From Wurfbainia villosa (lineage: Eukaryota; Streptophyta; Magnoliopsida; Zingiberales; Zingiberaceae), in NCBI GenBank assembly GCA_025175895.1, contig CM045991.1, positions 90,321,174 through 90,385,173 on the forward strand: a DNA stretch of 64,000 bases. Direction: 5' to 3'. Positions within the stretch are counted from its first letter, which is position 1, and each line of letters opens with the position of its first letter. Of the stretch, positions 45,611 to 57,435 are shown one piece after another. Made by a program: the position numbers and the translations under genes. The notes under the pieces are model-generated. The model searched no databases. It saw only the letters and a program-made list of their open reading frames with translations, and was not told where the DNA came from.

Positions 45611-45621
45611 TGGTATCAGAG
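45611..45621 (+). other. Primer-binding site of D
   Basis: TGGTATCAGAG follows the LTR by two bases and matches initiator-Met tRNA. Confidence 0.9.
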
Positions 45622-45802
45622 TGGGGGCAGTAAGATTTGGTGCAACCACCAATCTAGAATTTCTATTTTCTTTTTGCATTTTTTTCTCGATTCGTAAAGT
45701 TTAAGCTTTTCTTTACAATTTCTTCCACACTACTAATCCAAGACGGAAGTCTTGGCGATTCGTGTTTTGTCATTTGTCTTTGTGTGCAAGGTTTTGTTTT
45801 AA

Positions 45803-47458
45803 ATGACTCATCTCGAAGGGTTTAGCACCGCTCGACCTCCGTTTTACAATGGAGATGACTTTCGTTACTGGAAGGGTCGGATGAAGTGCTACTTGAAAAC
45901 CTAAGTCGAGATGTGGATTGTGATCCAGACTGGGTTCACACTTCAAACAAATGAAGACGGTGAATACTTGGACCGCGACAAATGGACCAACGTGATGAAG
46001 CATCAAGTGGAGGCCGATGCCAAGGCTACACATATTTTGCAATGTGGATTGTCCAAAGAGGAACTCAACTGAGTTGGACCTTTCATAAGCACGAAGGACC
46101 TTTGGAATAAGCTAATGAAGATTCATGAAGGAACCGTCGATACTAAGGTATGCAAAAGAGACCTCTTATTAAAAAAGTTATTTAATTTAAAGATGTAGGA
46201 ACAAGTCATCCACTCATCTTCATGCAAATATCTAGGACATCGTCAACGATCTCCACTCGATTGGGCAAACCATAGAGAACCGAGACATAATAAGGTATGC
46301 TTTAAATGCCTTTCCTAGGACAACTTTGTGGGCATCCATGGTTGATGCCTACAAAGTCTCTAGAGATCTATCTAAGATTAGGTTAGACAAGCTCTTTTGT
46401 AAATTTGAATTACATGAACAGTCTAACTCAGCCTCGACCGAGAAAAGGGTTGCTTTCCTTGCAGGTCAAAGAAGAAAGGAGAAGAGAAAACCGCCTCCTG
46501 AGGAAGAAGAAGAGTCCAAATCCGAAGGTGAACCCGAGTCCAAATCAGAAGAAGAGGCCGAAATAGTCAACATAGTTCGGAGGATAATTCGAAAAGAAAG
46601 GGAACAATCGAAGAACAACAAACCCCTTAAAACTACACATGCTACGAATGCAACAAGAAGGGGCACTTCAAGTCAGACTGCCCAAAAATGAAGTCAAAAC
46701 GAAAGGGATCAAAGAAGGCTTTTCAAGTGACTTGGGACGAAGAAGAAGAAAGCCAAGGTGTCGGCTTGGCATTCATGGCAAGACCGGTAGAGTCCGAGTC
46801 AGAGTCCGAAGCCGAATAAGAATCCAACTCTGACTCTGACTCTGAGGACGATTTCGAGAAGAGTCTCAAAGTCGGATCAAAAGAAAAGATCAAGGTAAGT
46901 TGTTTGTTAACTGGAAATCTATATCGTGCAATTAAGTTATTAGATAAAAAGTTAGCTAAGTCCGAGTCTAGGGTCGAGTCCTTACTTGAGGAGGTTAAAA
47001 TCCTTAAGCATGAGGCCACTCTAACCTCTTCGACTAGTCAAGTTCAAGAGGGGAACTCAACTCAAGTTAAACAACTTGAGGAAGAGAATTCTTTCTTGAA
47101 AAGACAAGTCCAAGAGCCTAAGGCTAGGTCAAAAAAGTTCACTTTGGGATCCAAGAATCTTAACTGACTCCTTGGAACTTAAAGAGTTGTGTACAACAGA
47201 GCCGGACTCGGATTTAGGACAAATACTACGAACAGGTCTTATATGTCAATTGTTAATCATAGTAATCAAAGAGTCCAGGCATGGGTCCCAAAGATTTTGT
47301 TAAATTCACACATAAGGACTAATAAGTATTGGATTCCCCAAGATCAAGTCCACTATGTGGATAGACTGCATCGATTCAATGGTCTAGGGGAGCTAGTACT
47401 AAAATTGTTTATCCAATTTCTTAACTTTACATGCTCAGCTCTTCGTTTAAATTTCTAG
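45803..47458 (+). pseudogene. gag: Gag of element D, broken
   Basis: The ATG at 45803 opens MTHLEGFSTARPPFYNGDDF, then RYWKGRMKCYLKT and a TAA, a classic copia gag N-terminus. Later pieces are TLWASMVDAYKVSRDLSKIRL (46326 on), an acidic Glu/Lys region, a zinc knuckle CYECNKKGHFKSDC at 46640 in another frame, an acidic Ser/Glu stretch, a coiled-coil segment (46904-47167) and an end with RVQAWVPKI and NKYWIPQDQVHYVD. Several stops and at least one frameshift occur. The knuckle differs in type and number from the T gag. Confidence 0.82.
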
Positions 47459-48641
47459 AATGGTTAGATAGGAAAAATGGTTAATCAAACTTGATAACAT
47501 AGTATCAGGATGCGGCGAGATGATAGTACGTTAGGGAAACAAGGTCTTGTGTATCCGAGTTAGATAAGGCGTATCTAGCTTGGTGCACTCGGCTAAGTTG
47601 AACTAGATGAAGCTACCTCATCGTATCCTAAACTAGTTAGACTAGGAAGTAATCTTGAGTGACTTAAGTGAACATTTTCTTGAATTTGGCTTTGTCTAAG
47701 GAAGTGATCGTCGTTCCGATCAAAGAGGCCCCTATGCCTCGCCACGACCTGGAAGTCATTTTCTCAAAAAGCTTACTTAATGATCTAAGGGTTAAATATG
47801 AATCTAACCCAAGGTTGATTAATCTTCAAAATACTAAAGTTTAATTAAGTCAAAATTGGAATCATCTCACAAGAACATATAAGGTCAACATGTTTTGAGA
47901 CACATAGAAAGGGTGAGATGCTTAGGAAATTTTTAAATAGGAACAACATACTTGTCGAATTGCTTTTAAAATCTATAAAGATACTTACTTTCTTGGTTGT
48001 TATTGGTTGGCTAATACTATAATCCTTAGGGTCAAGTTTAGCCCACTAATCCTTCTAGATTCCATGTGATTGGCTAAGGGGGAGAAACTAATCATAAGGA
48101 TTATATTACAAACTTTTTAAGGTATTTTGAGAATGTACCCATGCTTATAACTCCTAGGGGTTCGAAATCAAAATTATGTTTGAAGTAGATTTCAAGACTT
48201 TACTTTACCAAAACTAGCAATTATACATCCTCTTGTAAAAACTGAGTAAACATTGTTGGTGCAGAGGAATAGTAGACTTAAGTTCATAAATTTTAATGGG
48301 GTACATGCTTGGATTTCATTTGAATAATATTACATACAAGTTTTCTATACTCTTTTAAATACATCCCTATTTTTTTTAAAAATAATCCCTTAGTTTTTGA
48401 TTTATGGCAAAAGGGGGAGAAGAGGGCAAAGTTAAGGGGGAGTACAAACCTTTTTCCTAAAGGTTAACTTAACTTTAAATGTTTTTTCAATACTCACCTA
48501 AGGTCAAGGGGGAGGTTTTGAGGGGGAGGTTTTAAAAAAAGAGTTTTACTCACTTACTTGCTTACACTTCCCACTTGTTCATTACCGTTACTTGTTTTGC
48601 ACTTAAATTTCCCTTAACTTTGAGTTGGTTTGCCATAAATC
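47459..48641 (+). other. Spacer and 3' region of D, pol absent
   Basis: The first half (to about 47945) matches the gag-protease spacer of C. Instead of protease the sequence then passes into unrelated AT-rich DNA and the purine-rich 3' region (GGCAAAAGGGGGAGAAGAGG near 48403). An isolated TGTTGGTGCAG at 48255 resembles an LTR start but nothing LTR-like follows. About 3 kb of pol is missing. Confidence 0.75.
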
Positions 48642-48655
48642 AAAAAGGGGGAGAT
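48642..48655 (+). other. Polypurine tract of D
   Basis: AAAAAGGGGGAGAT lies directly before the 3' LTR. Confidence 0.87.
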
Positions 48656-49779
48656 TATTGGTGCAGTGACACCAGATAAATGAACCTGGGTTTTGATTAT
48701 GACAAAGGCTCAAAGTTGAACTCTTATTGTTATCTCATGAGCTGAGTTAAGTGTGCAGGAAATGGTTAAGCTAAGTCGAAGATCCTCGACACCCGGAGAA
48801 TCTCAAGTCGAGAGACTATGGTGTCGGGCGACATCGAAAGAACTTCGGATGGAGTCGAAGAACCCAGGTGAGGACCGGAAGCTAAGTGACAGGTCGGAAA
48901 GGACTAGAGGTAAGCATGAGTGTGAGTAATAGTGAGGTCGGGTCCTTGGTATGGGGACGACTTTAGGCGGCGATTCGACTAAGACTTCTAGTGGAAGGTC
49001 TAGGTTGAGATCAGACGGTAAGTAGCCATCAAATTTACTATTACTTGTGTTTTCATGCTAACTTTGTGTTGCAGTTGAATAACCTAGCTGGCAGTCGACT
49101 GCTAGTTATTGTAAGTCGACTGCTAATGGCATTAGTCGACTAATGAAGGTAATTAGTCGACTGCTATTCAAACTATCTAGCTCGAAGAAAGTGAAGATAA
49201 TCTCCACTTATCTTGGGGGGATGAGGCTCTTTGACTCAGATCTGGATCTCAACATTCATGGGCTTGAAGGGCTATAAAAGAAGGGGGTTTCACCTTTTTA
49301 GGTCATCCAAATTGCTATCAAAGTGCTCCCACAATGCCGTGCCATCAACAACTACTCTACGTCATTGAAACGCCGCCTCAACACCGACGATAGGAAACAT
49401 CTCAAGTCTTTATTTTTGTTGGTACATTTCAAGTCGTAGCTTTAATCTTTACATTTAGTATTCAAGCCTTTGTCTTCGAGTTTTTCGTTGTAAAGAGGAG
49501 AGGTGGGATTGTGCCTCTACCTCTAGATTGCTTTTTATTGTAATCGTCGTCTCCTACCTCTAACAAGGAGGAGACTCTATAGTGGATTGCCCCTTCGTAC
49601 GCGGTTAAGGATCGCAGGGCCTTGGAGTAGCAACCTTTTGGTTGCGAACCAAGTAAAAACAAAATTGTCTCCTTTACTTTTATTGTTTACATTCCGTTGA
49701 ATGTGTTTTGTCGACGAATGAAAAGAAGTTTTCAAGCTCACTATTCACCCCCTCCCTCTAGCTTGCTTTCGATCCAACA
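48656..49779 (+). repeat. 3' LTR of D (1124 bp)
   Basis: It starts TATTGGTGCAGTGAC (the usual G mutated to A) and ends CGATCCAACA. TATA box is at 49272-49280. It aligns with the 5' LTR throughout. Confidence 0.9.
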
Positions 49780-50281
49780 CATTGAATATGGATTAAGAGA
49801 GTTATTTAGGGCGTGTATCAATTTTAAGGTGTGTGAAAGTTTAAGTTTGAACTTTTGACCTTAATTTTGATGGTTTAGTATTCCTATAGGCTTAGGGACT
49901 TTCCAAGGACATTATTGGTGCAATGGTCAAGGGGGAGCAAGCCTTTAGGGGGAGGTTATCCATCATGGGATGATGGATGTGTTCTTCCTCATAAGGGGGA
50001 GAATTTGGAGAATTGGTACAAATTGAAGGATTACCTCTCTTTAGTGATATGTGACTTATCACTAGGATGAGTGAAGACATCCTAGATGTTTTTGGACCAA
50101 GGGGGAGATTGTAAGATCTCATTGGGATATGAGACATTGATACCCTTGGGGAGAGCCTTTTTGATGCATGTCAAAAAGGGGGAGAATTTGAGTTAGAATT
50201 TGGAATTCCCAATTTGGATAATTGGAGGATTGGATTAAGTTAGTGTTATAACTCTAAGGTATTTGGTTTTTGTCAAACATC
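49780..50281 (+). other. Conserved non-coding 3' region of T3, part after D
   Basis: It starts with target copy CATTG and continues the T family non-coding region (T1 7571-8145). It includes purine tracts near 49930 and 50100 (CAAGGGGGAGATTGTAAGAT). Confidence 0.75.
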
Positions 50282-50295
50282 AAAAAGGGAAAGAT
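50282..50295 (+). other. Polypurine tract of T3
   Basis: AAAAAGGGAAAGAT lies directly before the 3' LTR start TGTTAGTGC. Confidence 0.82.
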
Positions 50296-51789
50296 TGTTA
50301 GTGCAATCAACCCAAGTCACGATTGATCAAACCCAAGTTTGACTCAAGTAGTGTTTTGATGTTTGACGATAAGTTGATCATTGTTTGATAATGGGTTGAC
50401 TATATGGTTGACATTGGGTTGACCATATGATAAAGAAGTCTAAGTGGGACACTTGGCATGGAACGTCCAAGTCATGGGTACTTGACATGGAAAGTCCAAG
50501 TCATGGGTACTTGGCTTGGAAAGTCCAAGCATGAGTCTTGGCATTTGGAAAGTCCAACATGGAGCTAGCAAGGAAAGTCCAAGGGTGTAGTCTTGGCCAT
50601 GTAAGTACAAATGTGTAGTCTTGGCGGTGAAAATCCAAGTCATGGGTACTTGGCATTTGAAAAGTCCAAGGGTAAGATATTGGCGGAGTAAAGTCCAAGC
50701 GGTAGTCTTGGCAGCATAAGTCCAATGTTTGGCAGCGTAAAGTCCAAGCGTGTGTCTTGGCAGTGTAAAGTCCAAATGTGCCTTGGCGGTGTAGACCCGG
50801 TTAGCATGATAATAGCTGATGGTAGCACCTGAAGGCTAGCTTATTGATGAACAATTTATAGATGACTTAGAGGGATTCAATAGACATGAGGCTGGCAAAG
50901 GTGGCTAGAAGGCTTAGGTCTAGGCTAAGGGTGATCTAGCAAGTATGAGGGCATCATACTTGGGGTTAAACCTCATGTTTGAGGTTATCAGTCGACTGGG
51001 GTTTTATACTAGTCAACTGGTGAAGTGTTTTGACACTTGGCAACCGAGTCGACACAGAGCAGTCGACTGGGATTATGACCAGTCGACTACCATGAGTCGA
51101 TTGATGATCGATTGCGGTCGAATTGCGACCACAGACGCAAGGCGACTCGACTGGCGCCTCGACTTGCCTTGAGCGATCAGCGCCATAGAGAGCGATCGGC
51201 CGATGGCTTATTAATCGGATTGCGAGCTCATTAGCGGTGAGCGGTGGGCTATGGAAGTTGGGTATGAGCAGTTGATTGCTAAGAGGAAATTAGCCTGAGT
51301 TATAGCTTTATAAGGAGCTTGAAGGGGAGGTTTTTGGCCATGGTTCTTGAGGCGATTTGAAGGAGAATTGCTGTTGCAATCCAGACCTTCAAGGCACTTC
51401 GCAAGCAACCAAAGATCAAGCACTCAAAGCATTCTTGTAAAGTGTTTTTCTTTAGTTGTATTTCCATTTATCTTTGTAATCGCTTGTATCTTTCATATTA
51501 TTGTTTTAATCCTTTGTACGAGGTTTTTCCACCTCCGGTGTGTCACCGAGAAGGAGATTTATTAGTAGTGTGTGCATCACTAGAGCTCATTGAGCTCGCC
51601 CCGTGGAGTAGGAACCCTAAGGTTCGAAATCATGTATATCTTGTGTATTGTATGCTTGTATTGTGCATTTGTTTCTACTATTATATATTCTGCTGTGTAC
51701 ACTAACAATTGTAGCAAGCACGCGATCAAATTCCATCTACGTCAACTAGACGATATTCACCCCCCTCTAGCGACGTACGATCCCCTACA
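50296..51789 (+). repeat. 3' LTR of T3 (1494 bp)
   Basis: The ends are TGTTAGTGCAATCAACC and GATCCCCTACA, followed by the duplicated target ATATT. Hairpin units lie at 50440-50790. A GATCG-rich segment lies at about 51100-51250. Confidence 0.92.
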
Positions 51790-52680
51790 ATATTTTGTCA
51801 TTTGTGTATAACGTGTTGAGCAAAACATGAAAATATAAGTAAGAATAATTCCTAACTTTGCACCAATAATAAACCATATGCATATAGGTTTTGGGTTTAG
51901 AAAGACATCATAGGAAAGCTCCCCCTAAACCAATACATTAATTAGTCGTACACCTCCTTAATTGTTGTGCTAATCATAACATAGGGTTAGGACAACTCAA
52001 ATTGAGCTCTAAATGATGAAATCAAGCAAAAACTACCCAAAACCAATGCTAGCAATCAACTAAGGCAACCGCCAGTCGATTGGTATAAGACCACTCGACT
52101 TGTTTTAGCAGTAGTTGACTGTGATTTTCGGAAATGTGTAGGTTGGATTTTCAGGTGAGTTTCTGAAATGCATAAATAATTCTAAAAGTGTCAAAAATTT
52201 ATGAAATTTTGTAGACACATTTGTTAAATCATGTTTAATCAAGAAAAAATAATTTTAAAAAATATATATTTTCTAGATTTTAAAATTGATACAAACTTGA
52301 AATTAGCAAAAACTCTAAAAGTTTATAAAAAATTTGTACCACTTTTTCTTAGCAAGTAAAAACTATTTTTTTAAAATATGATAAACACAATTTAAAAGTT
52401 ATTTTATTTGACATTTCCAACCATGTTCTTGGAGCTATATGCACATTAATTGTACACAAGCCTTCCCAATGATTGACCCAATGAAAGATTAATGCCTCTA
52501 GATGTCACTTTGGTTCATAGTAATACATCATAACAAGCATGATGAACCCAGTGCATCTTCCTAACATCTCACATGATATCTAGGTGGCTCAATATAAAAA
52601 TTATGGATTCTTAGGTGTTTTATGAGATGTTTTGAGGTATAGTCCTAGATTTTTCTATAGGATCATGCAAACCTATATCA
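51790..52680 (-). other. 3' non-coding region of element F
   Basis: It lies between the end of F pol and T3. It is AT-rich, with one purine tract on the element strand (near 51925) and a GACTGGCGGTT-like stretch near 52070. No coding domain is recognised. Confidence 0.6.
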
Positions 52681-55185
52681 CTACTCAACAAAGCACATAC
52701 CAAATTCTCTCCAAAGTGATGTAAATTCCACTTCGGGTAGAGCCTTGGTGAAAATGTCGGTAAGGTTGGCCTTAGATTCAATGTAATTAAGTTCAATATC
52801 CTCTCTTGCCACATGATCTCTAATGATGTGATGCTTCACTTCAATGAGCTTGGTCCTAGAGTGATGTACCAATTTTTTGGTCAAATTGATGATACTCACA
52901 TTATCACAATAAACTTTAACTTTGGAGTAGTGTAGCTCATAATCCTCTAGAGTATGTCTCATCCAAAGTAATTGAGCTACACAATCACCCATGACTACAT
53001 ACTCAGCCTCGGTTGTGAATAGAGCAACACAAGGTTGCTTCCTACTACTCCAACCTACTCCAACTCACTAGAGAGGATCCAAGAAATTGACATCCACCAC
53101 TAGTGTTCTTCTGATCCAATTTTTAACCCGCATATTCGGAATCGGTGTACCCAATCAAATTAAAAGTTTGAGTCATAGGATACCATAAACCTACATTAAA
53201 AGTTCCCTTGATATACCTTAAAATCCTTTTGACCGCTATCGAGTGGGCCTCTTTGGCACATGATTAGTATCTTGCACACATACCTACCATAAATAAAATA
53301 TCAGGTCTACTAGCAATTAGGTATAATAGGCCACCAATCGTACCCCTACAAAGTTTTGAATCAACTAATTTTCCATCTCGATCATTGTCTATCTTAGTGT
53401 TGGTTGCCATGTGAGTAAACGCTACCTTAACATTTTCTAAACCAAATTTCTTGATAATTTCCTTGGCATTTTTAGTTTGATAGACAAGGATTCCCTCACT
53501 AGTTTGTTTAACTTGTAGGCCTAAGTAAAAGGTTAACTCTCTCACTAGACTCATTTCAAATTTATTTTCCATATTTCTAATGAAGTCTTAGAGAAGTTCA
53601 TCATTTGTTAACCCAAAAATAATATCATCAACATATACTTGAGCAATAAAAATGTCTTTTTCTTTTGACTTTAGAAATAATTTTTGGTCAACTTGGCCTC
53701 TCCTAAAGTCCTTAGAGAAGAGGAATGATAAGAGTCTCTCATACTAAGCCTAGGGAGATTGTTTTAAACCATATAAAGCTTTCTTAAGCTTACAAACATG
53801 GTTTGGATAGTCTAGATTTTCAAACCCAGGTGATTGCTCTACATAGACCTATTCCTTAATGACCCCATTTAGAAATAACGATTTCACATCCATTTGATAG
53901 AGTATAAAACTCATGCGAGTGGCATATTTTAATAGGATTCGGATAGACTCTAATCTAGCAATCGGAGCTGGGCCACTAACTTAGCTTTGTTTCTAGTGAT
54001 TTTACCTTGATCATCCAACTTGTTCCTAAAGACCCATCTTGTGGTAACAATGGTGTTATCATTGGGCCTAGGAACTAGTTCCCATGCTTGACTTCTCTCA
54101 AATTGAGCAAACTCTTCTTGCATTGTTAAAATCCAATCCAGATCAAGAAAGACATCATTAATTGATTTTGGCTCAATTTGGGAGATGAGGGCAACTTGAC
54201 TAGTAGGAGCTCTATAGAAGGACCTAGTCCTTACTCCTTGTGATAATTCTCCTATTACTTGGTCTAAAGGATGGTTTTGATGAGTCCTTAAGGTCCTAGG
54301 AGGTGAATCACATTCAATTTGATCATGATTAATATCATTCTACCTCCTTTTATCATCGGAATCTTCTCTTCCTCCCCCTTGATCATTACCTCCTAATCCT
54401 CCCCCTTAATCATTACCCCCTAAATTTACGTTTTGAAGTCTTTGGGTAATGTTTATTTTTATCATTGATATCCTTATTAATGAAGGACTTCCTAGGATAG
54501 GTACGAGTAGACTCATCAAATCCAACATTAGAGGATTCCTCAATTTTTTGAGTCCTCTTATTGTATACTCTATAATCTCTACTAGTGGAGGAGTATCCAT
54601 GTAGGATTCTCTCATCCGCCTTAGATTCAAATTTTCCTAGATTATATTTGGTGTTTAAAATATAGACTTTGCATCCAAAGACCTCAAAGAAGTGAATTGT
54701 AGGAATTGTGTCATTCCATAATTCAAAATGTGTTTTTTCTAAAAACCTATGGATTAAGACACGATTTTGAATATAGCAAGCAGTGTTAACCACTTCTGTC
54801 CACAAGTAGCTATGTAAGGAATATGCATTAAGCATTGTCCTAACCACCTCTTGTAAGACACGATTTTTCCTTTCCAGCACCCTATTTTGTTGGGGTGTTC
54901 TAGGATAAGAGAACTCATGTTTGTACTCTTATTCTAAGAAAAATTTAGAAAAGTTGAAATTCTCAGATTCTCCATCATGATCACTACGGATCCAGTTGAT
55001 TTTGAGACTCCTTTCATTTTTAACCCTTTTTGCTAAATCCTATGATTGTTTCTAAGGTATCATCCTTATATTTCATAAAATACACCCAAGTATACCTAGA
55101 AAAATCATCTACTATAACTAAGAAATACTTATTACCATTTAATGAAGGAGTGCTATGACAATCAAATAAATTTAAATGCAATAGT
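52681..55185 (-). pseudogene. pol: Pol of element F (integrase, reverse transcriptase, RNase H), broken
   Basis: Minus-strand order from 55185: integrase core (LLHLNLFDCHSTPSLNGNKY, VDDFSRYTWVYFMKYKDD), integrase tail (54880-54413; WTEVVNTACYIQNRVL, FGCKVYILNTKYNLGKF), linker, reverse transcriptase in pieces to 53264 (FEMSLVRELTFYLGLQVKQT, LLYLIASRPDILFMVGMCARY) and RNase H (52992-52681; MGDCVAQLLWMRHTL, VKHHIIRDHV, TKALPEVEF, GMCFVE). Several stops and frame changes are present. Motifs match element C, so the lineage is SIRE-like. B2 interrupts integrase at 55186; everything upstream is lost from view. Confidence 0.87.
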
Positions 55186-57391
55186 TGTTGGGTTTCCGGC
55201 ACCGCGACGAATGTGTGTTCAAACATATTTCGTAAATATGTACGTAGCGGAAGAAATAAAAAGCAATAAATCTAATTTATTACAATACACACACCACACG
55301 CATGCATAGTACAACATATGTAGACATAATCATAGTTTCAAATTTTGCAATAAAAGAAAATTACTCTACGTATACCTGACGTATCACGTGTAGCGGGAAA
55401 GACATCAACCGAAGCGACTCTCGATAGAATCGCCTCTATCCGTATCCACGCCGAGTATCATCGGGATGACTTCACAAAGCCACGAGCCTCGTCTTCGTAC
55501 GAGTCACTAGTCTCGTGTCGAAGACAATGTGATTGAGAGAAGATCACAATCCGAATCAAAATTCGGATTCAAAAATGAGTCCTCAAAACTCGCTTCTCCA
55601 GAGAGGTATTCGTCAACCGTTTGACGAATCCTTCGTCCTCCGCCTATGAGGATTATCGGAGATCGAATCCCCGGTAAGGTAACCACTGTCGGAGCTCTAA
55701 ATGTCGTCCAAATGACACTCTGACACAAAGGATACAAGCTGTCCAGAAAAACTGGACAGCTTGGTGGACGATGTTGTGCTGGCCAAAGAGGATGGCCGGC
55801 CAACCCTTGGTTGCCGGAACCAAGGTGAGTCGCTGGAGGGTCGCCGAAGGAGTGACCAACAACAACTAGATGCTGGCAGTAAGGGTGGACAGTGGCAAAA
55901 AGCTGGGCGGCGTGGAACCCTTGGGCGGCGGCAAGGAGAAGAGAGGGAGAGGGTGGCTAGGTTTTCCAACACCAAAAGTCATCCACGAAAAACCCTTAAG
56001 CCATGTTTTTATAGAGAACATATTCTCCTAACGATTATTGGTTCATAACCAAAACCCATTAACCCGCTCCAATAACTTAAGTTAAAATAAACCAAACCGC
56101 TTTGGTCTATTTTAAGTTAAAATGAATTGAACCAACTTTTTGTTCATTTGTTTAAAACAAACCAAACCCCTTTGGTTTATTCTCCACCATTGGATTACAA
56201 CCAAACCAATTTGGTTCATCCATCATGTCTTCATAAGACACGACCCATCCATGCTTCCATTGCGACTGAAACGATTTCATGCTCGATCCTTGTTGGGTTC
56301 AACCAAACCTAGTTTCTCTCAGTCTGAGAATCTCATTCTCAAGCTCGTTTTAAATCCTTCGGATTACGCTCATTGTGCATGTGACCAAATAGGTTCTCGG
56401 TTTATGTTGGTCGTCTATAATTAACCATTAATTATAGAATGATCATGAGTGGCACATAGTAGTACATCATGATCTCCAATTAACCGAAAGATCAACAGTT
56501 GATCCAGAACTATTTCTGAAACCCTTCAGCAGCTACAATGAATTGTGGCCCATTCCCTTCACGCATCTTATACCCACTTGGTTCAGGACATGGTCTATAG
56601 TGTCAGTACCCACTAGGTTGACTACGTCACACCTAGCCCAAGTATCATTTCCTCATCCTACGGATTTTAGTTACTGCACATGTATCCAAGAGTACCTTAC
56701 TCTAAACATGTAATGCTTTGGCCAAAGACTTTAGTAACAATCCGACGAGAGTCCATGGGTATACATCTCCTTGCAAGGAGTGGCGAATCCTTTATAGGCT
56801 ATTCAAGCACCTTCGATCACTTCAACTTATACCCAATCATTCTGGGTCCACATCTCCTCAGAGATGCTTGCTTAAGATGTCAAAGCATAAGTCTTCATGA
56901 CCAAGATGACTTGAATACCGCAAGTTAAAGGAACATCGCACTTAAGTTGCAGTAAGAACTTCATTGACATATCTATATATGCAGAGAACCATATGAAATT
57001 TTACTCCAATGAACTAGTTACCATAACTAGTATCCACGATTAACTCCGGACATCACAATGTCTCCAACCAGTGAGAATCAGTTGCTTGGATACACCAAGG
57101 AGTATACCTCATGCTACTCTCGATAGAATTGATGGTGTTCAAATCCATCAATTCATCGACTAGGGATAATTCCGATACATCACAATTACACATGTAGAGA
57201 TACTTACTAGTTGTTATCCAATCATAAATTCTCTCATGCTGTGAATCGTATCGTGGACATTCAGTAAATGAGTTTAAGATCTAATCAAATACATGAAAAC
57301 ATGTATACTCAAATAGTGAATCTTCATTTATCATATAAATGGTTCAAACATAAGGCGATTGCCTTAAAACATCTCTCATATATTACTAACA
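55186..57391 (-). repeat. 3' LTR of B2 (2206 bp)
   Basis: Plus-strand ends are TGTTGGGTTTCCGGCAC and ATATTACTAACA. It aligns throughout with the B LTR (14576-16785). A TATA box (element strand CTATAAAAACATGG) is at 56001-56014. Confidence 0.93.
56001..56014 (-). promoter_or_regulatory. TATA box of B2 LTR
   Basis: CTATAAAAACATGG on the element strand lies at the same position as the box in the B LTR. Confidence 0.5.
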
Positions 57392-57406
57392 AACTCTCAC
57401 TTGGCC
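57392..57406 (-). other. Polypurine tract of B2
   Basis: Element-strand GGCCAAGTGAGAGTT abuts the LTR start TGTTAGTAA. One G of the B tract is A here. Confidence 0.72.
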
Positions 57407-57435
57407 TAATGCCAATCGCTACGGTATCCAATACC

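Larger units (their letters stand above)
44526..49779 (+). mobile_element. Element D: gag-only relative of SIRE-like C, inserted in T3
   Basis: The LTRs are 44526-45608 and 48656-49779. Flanks are TATTG and CATTG. The uninterrupted counterpart in T1 reads AAATCCATTGGATATGG, so the duplicated target was CATTG and the left copy has mutated. The interior holds a primer site, decayed gag, the spacer known from C and the purine-rich 3' region, but none of pol. D is younger than T3. Confidence 0.92.
39818..51789 (+). mobile_element. T3: gag-only LTR retrotransposon with perfect target duplication, split by D
   Basis: The LTRs are 39818-41323 and 50296-51789. Both flanks are ATATT (39813-39817 and 51790-51794), an exact 5-bp duplication. 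The interior has a primer-site pair, a decayed gag (41450-43117) and the family's conserved non-coding region, but no pol. Element D sits in that region at 44526-49779. Without D, T3 is about 6.7 kb. Confidence 0.93.
17018..55185 (-). mobile_element. Element F: old SIRE-like copia retrotransposon, split by gypsy A, T3 and B2
   Basis: Its pieces are the 3' LTR with adjacent internal bases (17018-18373), 39619-39817 and 51790-55185. The internal borders are confirmed by target duplications of the elements inserted in it: GCATT/GCAAT for gypsy A and a perfect ATATT for T3. Pol lies on the minus strand in the third piece. Integrase upstream of 55185, gag and the 5' LTR are missing, having been lost at or beyond B2. 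The split makes F older than gypsy A, T3 and B2. Confidence 0.85.

Noticed and set aside
48255..48265. LTR-like start TGTTGGTGCAG inside D
   Set aside because: No LTR sequence follows it, the next purine tract is elsewhere, and no target duplication is visible.
45252..49662. Similar minus-strand frames in both D LTRs (MFLLGSQPKG...)
   Set aside because: They are alike because the LTRs are copies. They run against the TATA box and have no known domain.
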